Shown: positions 59,772 to 64,000 of the stretch, one piece after another
Position numbering within the stretch: the first letter of the stretch is position 1
Layout: every line of letters begins with the position of its first letter
From: JAAZGD01 sp034003765
GTDB taxonomy: Bacteria > Bacillota > Clostridia > Peptostreptococcales > Anaerovoracaceae
Direction: 5' to 3'
DNA length: 64,000 bases
NCBI GenBank assembly: GCA_034003765.1
Contig: JAVEXZ010000010.1
Coordinates: forward strand, 1 to 64,000
Notes under the pieces: model-generated
The model's database searches: none
What the model was told of the DNA's origin: nothing
The model's input: the letters and a program-made list of their open reading frames with translations, nothing else
Made by a program: the position numbers and the translations under genes

Positions 59772-61046
59772 CTAAAAATTCAGTGTAGCAAAGTAGTCTT
59801 CAGGTCTTTCTTCTCTTCTTATCAGTTCTACAGAACCATCCTCCCTCAGCAAGATTTCTTTTGAACGTAGTTTTCCATTATAATTGTATCCCATTGCAAA
59901 GCCGTGGGCTCCGGTGTCGTGAATATAGACTAAATCTCCTACTTCTATCTTTGGCAGTTTACGGTCTTTGGCAAATTTATCATTATTTTCACATAATCCA
60001 CCAGTTACATCGTATGTATGGTCAAGTGGCTCACCTTCTTTTCCCATAACCGTGATATGGTGGTAAGCTCCATACATAGCAGGCCTCATCAAATTAACGG
60101 CACAAGCATCTAAACCTACATACTCTTTGTGAATACTCTTTTTATGAAGAACCCTAGCAACTAGTGCTCCATAAGGGCCTAAAACAAATCTGCCTAATTC
60201 TGAGTAAATAGCAACATGGCCCATGCCATTTGCTAGCAATATATCTTCATAGGCTTTTTTAACACCTTGGCCGATAATTTTAATGTCCGCGGCCACATCT
60301 TCAGGATGATAAGGAATCCCAACACCTCCAGAAAGGTTGATAAAAGCTATATTTACTCCAGTTTCATTCTTAAGTTCAACCGCAGTTTGAAATAGTATTC
60401 TTGCTAGCTTAGGATAATATTCATTTGCTCTGGTATTACTGGCTAAAAATGAATGTATTCCAAAGTTCTCTGCCCCTTTTTTCTTTAAAGCAAGAAAACC
60501 TTCAGTCATTTGCTCTCTTGTAAAGCCATACTTAGCTTCATTGGGAGTATCCATAATGGCATTGTTTAGGACAAAATCTCCGCCAGGATTATATCGGCAA
60601 CTAATAGTTTTTGGAATGCCTGCTAGTCTTTCTAAAAAATCAATGTGAGAAATATCGTCTAAAGTTATGGTAGCACCAAGCTCCCTTGCAAGCTTAAAGT
60701 CCGCTTCAGGAGTCACATTGCTTGTAAACATTATTTCATCACCTTTAAAGCCGCATTTTTTAGCCATAAGGAGTTCTGTATAAGAGGCACAATCCACGCC
60801 AAAACCCTCTTCTTTGAGTATCTTTAAAATTGCTGGATTCGGAGTTGCTTTTACAGCAAAATATTCCTTAAAGCCTGGGTTCCATTTAAAGGCTTCTATA
60901 AATTCTCGAGCATTTTCTCTAATACCTTTCTCATCGTAAATATGAAAGGGTGTAGCATATTCATTCGCTATTTTTTCTAATTGACTTTTGTTAACAAATG
61001 TTTCTTTTTCCCTTATAACTTTGTTTTCTTCTACAGCTTTCTTCAT
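59772..61046 (-). CDS. lysA: Diaminopimelate decarboxylase-like (fold III PLP enzyme)
   Basis: 424 residues. Decarboxylates meso-diaminopimelate to lysine. YATPFHIYDEKGIRENAREFIEAF leads into the alanine-racemase-like barrel, EYFAVKATPNPAILKIL holds the PLP Lys, INLSGGVGIPYHPED and YSELGRFVLGPYGALV the phosphate site, and TGGLCENNDKFAKDRKLP the C-terminal dimer-interface Cys segment. That last motif differs from the usual CESxD, marking a divergent clade. It overlaps trmB by 4 bases and precedes dapL by 53 bases, supporting the lysine role. Confidence 0.87.
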   Translation of the reverse strand: MKKAVEENKVIREKETFVNKSQLEKIANEYATPFHIYDEKGIRENAREFIEAFKWNPGFKEYFAVKATPNPAILKILKEEGFGVDCASYTELLMAKKCGFKGDEIMFTSNVTPEADFKLARELGATITLDDISHIDFLERLAGIPKTISCRYNPGGDFVLNNAIMDTPNEAKYGFTREQMTEGFLALKKKGAENFGIHSFLASNTRANEYYPKLARILFQTAVELKNETGVNIAFINLSGGVGIPYHPEDVAADIKIIGQGVKKAYEDILLANGMGHVAIYSELGRFVLGPYGALVARVLHKKSIHKEYVGLDACAVNLMRPAMYGAYHHITVMGKEGEPLDHTYDVTGGLCENNDKFAKDRKLPKIEVGDLVYIHDTGAHGFAMGYNYNGKLRSKEILLREDGSVELIRREERPEDYFATLNF

Positions 61047-61750
61047 TTTTCCTTTGCGCTCCTTTTCATTTCAATGATATCTATTTCATTCCTTAGAGAT
61101 TCTTTCATCAATTCAACAAGGTTTTTTTTATTGGAGTATAAACAAGTAGAATCTTCTTCATCTATATCTCCAGTTAAGACATTTTGAGAATCGGCAATAA
61201 GCCTGATAGAAGATTGTGCTTTAGATGTCAAGTATATAATTGCTCCCAAGATTTCAAGATTGCTTTGGCTTATAATAACCATCTTAACCCCCCTTTCAAT
61301 TGCCTGAGCAATCTCAGAATAAATTCCCTCTATAACATTAGCTGGTGCAGAAATATAGACCCTTTGATCAGAATTCTTAATCATGGATTTCATTTTATCA
61401 GTGATTTGTGACCTACCTCGTATGGTAATATACCCTCCTGGGTCATCCCTTTTTTTAGGCATGGTCTCCAATAGTTTCTTTTTATAGTCTTCCAGTTTTC
61501 GAATCTTATTATCACAAAAGTCTTCTAGATTTACAGGAGTATATTGCAAAGAATCACCTTCAATTAAATATGCCGCTCCCCGCTCTACTAATCGGTCTAG
61601 GCTTGTATATGCATTCGACCTAGAGATCCCAGTTCGCTTTGCTAATTCATAGCCATTCATTGGCCCATGAATTAGAAGTGCTTCATAAGCGGTTGATTCT
61701 TGCCTAGTTAATCCAAAACTGATTAAACCTTCAATGTTATTCATAGCCAC
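61043..61750 (-). CDS. TrmB-family transcriptional regulator
   Basis: 235 residues. The N-terminal winged helix (LISFGLTRQESTAYEALLIHGPMNGYELAKRTGISRSNAYTSLDRLVERGAAYLIEG) is the TrmB signature, followed by a coiled linker and a PLD-like effector domain (KMKSMIKNSDQRVYISAPANVIEGIYSEIAQAIERGVKMVIIS). TrmB proteins in archaea bind sugars; the effector here is unknown. Its stop overlaps the lysA start, so it is likely the local regulator of lysA-dapL and of itself. GAGAGGAG precedes the ATG. Confidence 0.9.
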   Translation of the reverse strand: MAMNNIEGLISFGLTRQESTAYEALLIHGPMNGYELAKRTGISRSNAYTSLDRLVERGAAYLIEGDSLQYTPVNLEDFCDNKIRKLEDYKKKLLETMPKKRDDPGGYITIRGRSQITDKMKSMIKNSDQRVYISAPANVIEGIYSEIAQAIERGVKMVIISQSNLEILGAIIYLTSKAQSSIRLIADSQNVLTGDIDEEDSTCLYSNKKNLVELMKESLRNEIDIIEMKRSAKEK

Positions 61751-61761
61751 TCCTCTCTAGT

Positions 61762-61794
61762 TTAGTGTTCCTTCTTGGTACTACTATACACTAA
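61762..61794. promoter_or_regulatory. Candidate operator of the TrmB regulator
   Basis: Perfect 7-bp arms TTAGTGT (61762-61768) and ACACTAA (61788-61794) separated by 19 bases. One arm touches the -10 box and the other lies in the 5' leader of trmB, a placement suited to autorepression. Confidence 0.5.
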
Positions 61795-61810
61795 GTGATT
61801 ATAAAGTCAA
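61783..61810 (-). promoter_or_regulatory. Promoter of trmB-lysA-dapL
   Basis: On the minus strand TTGACT (61810-61805), 16-base spacer, TATAGT (61788-61783). The predicted start is about 25 bases before the trmB ATG. Confidence 0.7.
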
Positions 61811-61811
61811 C

Positions 61812-61846
61812 AAAAAAGCCCTCTGAAAGAGACAGAAGGCATTTTT
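61812..61846. terminator. Hairpin with T-runs on both sides
   Basis: Arms GCCCTCTG and CAGAAGGC with one G-U pair; six A precede and ATTTTT follows on the plus strand. On the minus strand it lies just before the trmB promoter, where it would end transcription coming from the LUD gene (starting at 62605). Confidence 0.8.
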
Positions 61847-61864
61847 ACATATGAATATTTGTTG

Positions 61865-62605
61865 CTAGAAACCTAGCTCTTCTCCGATAATTATTACATG
61901 AAAATCTGCAGCTACCGGTTTTTTGTGGTAAATAGCAGTAATATTACAGTTCCGTTCTTCGGAGCTACATTCTTGACATGACCCTGTTTTATTACAACTT
62001 AACTCCTGCTGGTATTTGATGTTGTTCATTTGTGCCCCAACATCCCTTATTCGAATTAAGCCCGCTTCAACATCACGAACCAATTTATTGGCTCCTGCCA
62101 CAACAATAATCCTATCACTACCAAAAATGCTCCCGGCAATCCGGTTCCCCGCCCCGTCAATATTTATGATTTGGCCATCCATGGTAATAGCATTCGCTCC
62201 TAGCATAAAGACATTTGCTACCATGTATTGCATCAGGATCTCCCGAGTCTCCTCCTGGTTGCCTAAAATCTTAAATCCCGGTATTTTATCACGAAATGCA
62301 GTAGCATTAACTGCACAAGGGTAAGGAATACTAATGCAATTCTTCTGCTTTAATTCATCTTCTAGATTCAATGAGAATATAGTGTGAGAGTCTCCAAAGC
62401 CTATGGTACTTCCATCTTCTATCAGGTCTAAAGTCCGAGATTTTGCCTCTTCCATGGTGTGGCAGTAATAGGCTTCGAAATTATTTTTTTTCAAACTCTC
62501 GACAGCTATTTGACCATTTTGACGATAATAGGTTTTTTTGATTTCTTCACGATTGTGAGCCTCTTCCTGAAGTGGAGGCAGTTTTATTTGCTTTAAATCT
62601 AACAT
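61865..62605 (-). CDS. LUD-domain protein (LutC/YkgG-like, DUF162)
   Basis: 246 residues. VESLKKNNFEAYYCHTMEEAKSRTLDLIEDGSTIGFGDSHTIFSLNLEDEL is the typical start of the LUD fold; VFMLGANAITMDGQIINIDGAGNRIAGSIFGSDRIIVVAGANKLVRDVEAGLIRIRD is the most conserved block of the stand-alone DUF162 group. The C-terminal Cys-rich CNKTGSCQECSSEERNCNI could hold a metal or cluster. LutC works in lactate oxidation with LutA and LutB; neither is present, so the role is open. TAGGAG precedes the ATG. Confidence 0.85.
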   Translation of the reverse strand: MLDLKQIKLPPLQEEAHNREEIKKTYYRQNGQIAVESLKKNNFEAYYCHTMEEAKSRTLDLIEDGSTIGFGDSHTIFSLNLEDELKQKNCISIPYPCAVNATAFRDKIPGFKILGNQEETREILMQYMVANVFMLGANAITMDGQIINIDGAGNRIAGSIFGSDRIIVVAGANKLVRDVEAGLIRIRDVGAQMNNIKYQQELSCNKTGSCQECSSEERNCNITAIYHKKPVAADFHVIIIGEELGF

Positions 62606-62759
62606 TTTAACTCCTATCTATATGTTTAAATCTAAGCTATATCCATTCAAGAATACCATACCACACTTTAGTGGCTCTAACCATCTCGCCTCAGTTTTAG
62701 CTAGGCTCTCACTTTGTAGACAAAGAAGCCTAAGAGGAAGGAGAATTCTCAGCTTTTAC

Positions 62760-63656
62760 TTAAAGCTCAGGACAAATGAGAAAGCCTTCTAAAGTCTGAA
62801 CCATTTCTAATCCAGCAACTGCCTTTACTTCCACTTCTTCTAGGTCGGCAAAGATAAAGCATTGATCACAGACTCCTGCAACCAGACCCAAGCCTCCACC
62901 AACCAAGAGCACTTGGTCAGAACCTATAGAAAAACTCTCTACTAAAATCATAGAGCTAGGAACAAGAAAGTTTTTGGCAAATAAGGCATACTCTCCTGCC
63001 AAACGATAATCCTTGTCTTTGCTAATACATTCTTTCTTAATTAGACTTTCCAAAGTCTTTTCCAAAGAATTTGGTGGCTGGTAGCCAAAATTAACTCTAA
63101 ACAAATCAACCAAGCTGCTGTCTCCTGTTTTTCCCATATGTTCCTTCATGGCTTTAAGCGATACAGCATCAGGAACCTCTTCCCCAAAGTAGGACTTTAA
63201 GGAATACTCACGATAAAGGTCTACTAGTGCAAAGAAGGCCATAGTTTCTTCCACAGAAAATACAATTTCCACTCCTGTGGTCTTTCGAGAGGAAAGGCCA
63301 ACATATTGAGACACATCAAAGCCTATAGATGAAAAGTCTTTAAGGATGGTAACATCCATTTCAGATCCTTCATTCTCTACAACCACGATATTCTCACCTA
63401 CTCGATAGGTATATTTTTCTAGGTAGGTTAATCCGTCTCGGACCACCAGCCGGGATGCATGATTGGCACCAGCGACTATATCCAATATCTCCTTAGCTTC
63501 TTTAGTTAACCCACCATCAGCTAGGACACCTTTTTCTTTCAAAGAATCTTCTTCCTTACCATCCTTTTCAGCATTTACAGTGGAAAGAAGACTAATAGAG
63601 GAAGCCTCAGGATAAATGTCTGACAAGTAAACTAATTCTTTTTTAGTAAGTTTCAT
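62760..63656 (-). CDS. Hypothetical protein, mostly alpha/beta
   Basis: 298 residues with no family that I recognise. No signal peptide or membrane segment is evident. The N-terminus (KLTKKELVYLSDIYPEAS) is charged and helical; two strand-rich stretches (RLVVRDGLTYLEKYTYRVGENIVVVENEG and MILVESFSIGSDQVLLVGGGLGLVAGVCDQCFIFADLEEVEVKAV) suggest sandwich-like domains separated by helices. AAAGGAG precedes the ATG. It starts 18 bases after the stop of the gene at the window edge, so both belong to one transcript entering from the right. Confidence 0.7.
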   Translation of the reverse strand: MKLTKKELVYLSDIYPEASSISLLSTVNAEKDGKEEDSLKEKGVLADGGLTKEAKEILDIVAGANHASRLVVRDGLTYLEKYTYRVGENIVVVENEGSEMDVTILKDFSSIGFDVSQYVGLSSRKTTGVEIVFSVEETMAFFALVDLYREYSLKSYFGEEVPDAVSLKAMKEHMGKTGDSSLVDLFRVNFGYQPPNSLEKTLESLIKKECISKDKDYRLAGEYALFAKNFLVPSSMILVESFSIGSDQVLLVGGGLGLVAGVCDQCFIFADLEEVEVKAVAGLEMVQTLEGFLICPEL

Positions 63657-63674
63657 CTTTATTGCTCCTTTCTC

Positions 63675-64000
63675 TTATTTATTCATCATGGGCTTAATCC
63701 CAAATTCATTGGATAGGTTAACTGCAGTTTTTATTCCTGTTTGAAGTAGTTGACGATTATTCTTTTGGCTCTCAAATACTTCGGCAACACCTTTGCTTAC
63801 TGTTCTTCCAGACCATTTTCCAGCATTGTTGACGGCTACCCTAATCTGGCCATTCTTTAGTTGTTCGGTAACAAGGTCTCCTCCATAGCCTTTACTTGCT
63901 GCATCAGGTATGGCATCTAAAGCTGCTTTTACAGCACCCTTCTTTAAGCCTTCAACAAATCCTCCTCCCTGACTGCTAGTGGTTTCACCTACAATCTCGC
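63675..64000 (-). CDS. C-terminal part of a hypothetical protein cut by the window edge
   Basis: About 108 codons with no start in the window, ending in TAA at 63675-63677. The translated end includes GGGFVEGLKKGAVKAALDAIPDAASKGYGG and LKNGQIRVAVNNAGKWSG, rich in Gly, Ala, Lys and Asn, and ends FGIKPMMNK. No family is recognised. The reading frame is supported by codon use without stops to the edge and by the close spacing to the downstream 298-residue gene. Confidence 0.6.
   Translation of the reverse strand, partial: EIVGETTSSQGGGFVEGLKKGAVKAALDAIPDAASKGYGGDLVTEQLKNGQIRVAVNNAGKWSGRTVSKGVAEVFESQKNNRQLLQTGIKTAVNLSNEFGIKPMMNK

Noticed and set aside
1..64000. CRISPR arrays, insertion sequences, tRNA or rRNA genes
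   Set aside because: No regularly spaced repeats, transposase-like frames, or tRNA/rRNA-like conserved stretches were found on reading both strands, although short or divergent tRNAs could be missed without a search.

Overview
The window looks like a piece of chromosome from a low-GC, Gram-positive anaerobe of the class Clostridia (Bacillota). The grounds are AT-rich DNA, strong AGGAGG-type ribosome binding sites, the dnaE-pfkA gene pair, an LL-diaminopimelate aminotransferase, a 4-hydroxybutyryl-CoA dehydratase-type enzyme and a Gram-positive flavin-based electron-transfer locus. No rRNA, tRNA, insertion sequence, prophage or CRISPR array was seen. The species cannot be named from this sequence.

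Layout. Positions 1-11,000 (mostly minus strand) carry a lipid-flippase-type transporter, phosphoglycerate mutase, a secreted GH26-type glycosidase, a corrinoid adenosyltransferase, two flavoproteins and a small membrane/stress cluster. Positions 11,100-25,500 hold DNA repair and replication genes (dinB, dnaE, ung, uvsE), pfkA, a LemA/DUF2207 pair and a DUF711/ACT pair. Around 26,100-34,000 lie a 4-hydroxybutyryl-CoA dehydratase-like gene and, divergently, a compact electron-transfer operon: ndh2-type NADH dehydrogenase, two quinone-prenyl genes, a double FMN-binding lipoprotein and ApbE. Positions 34,100-35,600 carry an ECF substrate-binding component paired with a uridine-kinase-like enzyme. 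Positions 35,700-41,700 are a complete aromatic amino acid operon, aroF-tyrA-aroA-aroC-pheA-aroQ. Then come fetAB, a patatin-like lipase, a broken PEP-synthase-like gene, a TetR regulator, a radical SAM protein, a MacAB-like exporter, a rubrerythrin-like protein and a copper ATPase. From 56,500 to 61,800 lie the lysine genes: dapAB on the plus strand, converging with trmB-lysA-dapL on the minus strand. The end holds a LUD-domain protein and two unrecognised genes.

The most notable system is the leader of the aromatic operon (41,504-41,708). A sigma-A-type promoter is followed by a 23-codon leader ORF with a good ribosome binding site and a Phe/Tyr-rich core (FNFYYYAFTF). Three mutually exclusive RNA pairings follow: a 1:2 hairpin, an antiterminator, and an intrinsic terminator with a six-U tail. 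This is the layout of ribosome-mediated transcription attenuation as in enteric pheA, where a T-box would be the usual expectation in Bacillota. A second leader ORF (16 codons, four Lys) followed by a very strong terminator precedes dapA, so the organism may use leader-peptide attenuation for more than one amino acid.

A second theme is translation initiation. dinB, ung and fetA have no Shine-Dalgarno sequence, and a TATAAT box sits 5-6 bases before the start codon, as expected for leaderless mRNAs. Most neighbouring genes have clear ribosome binding sites.
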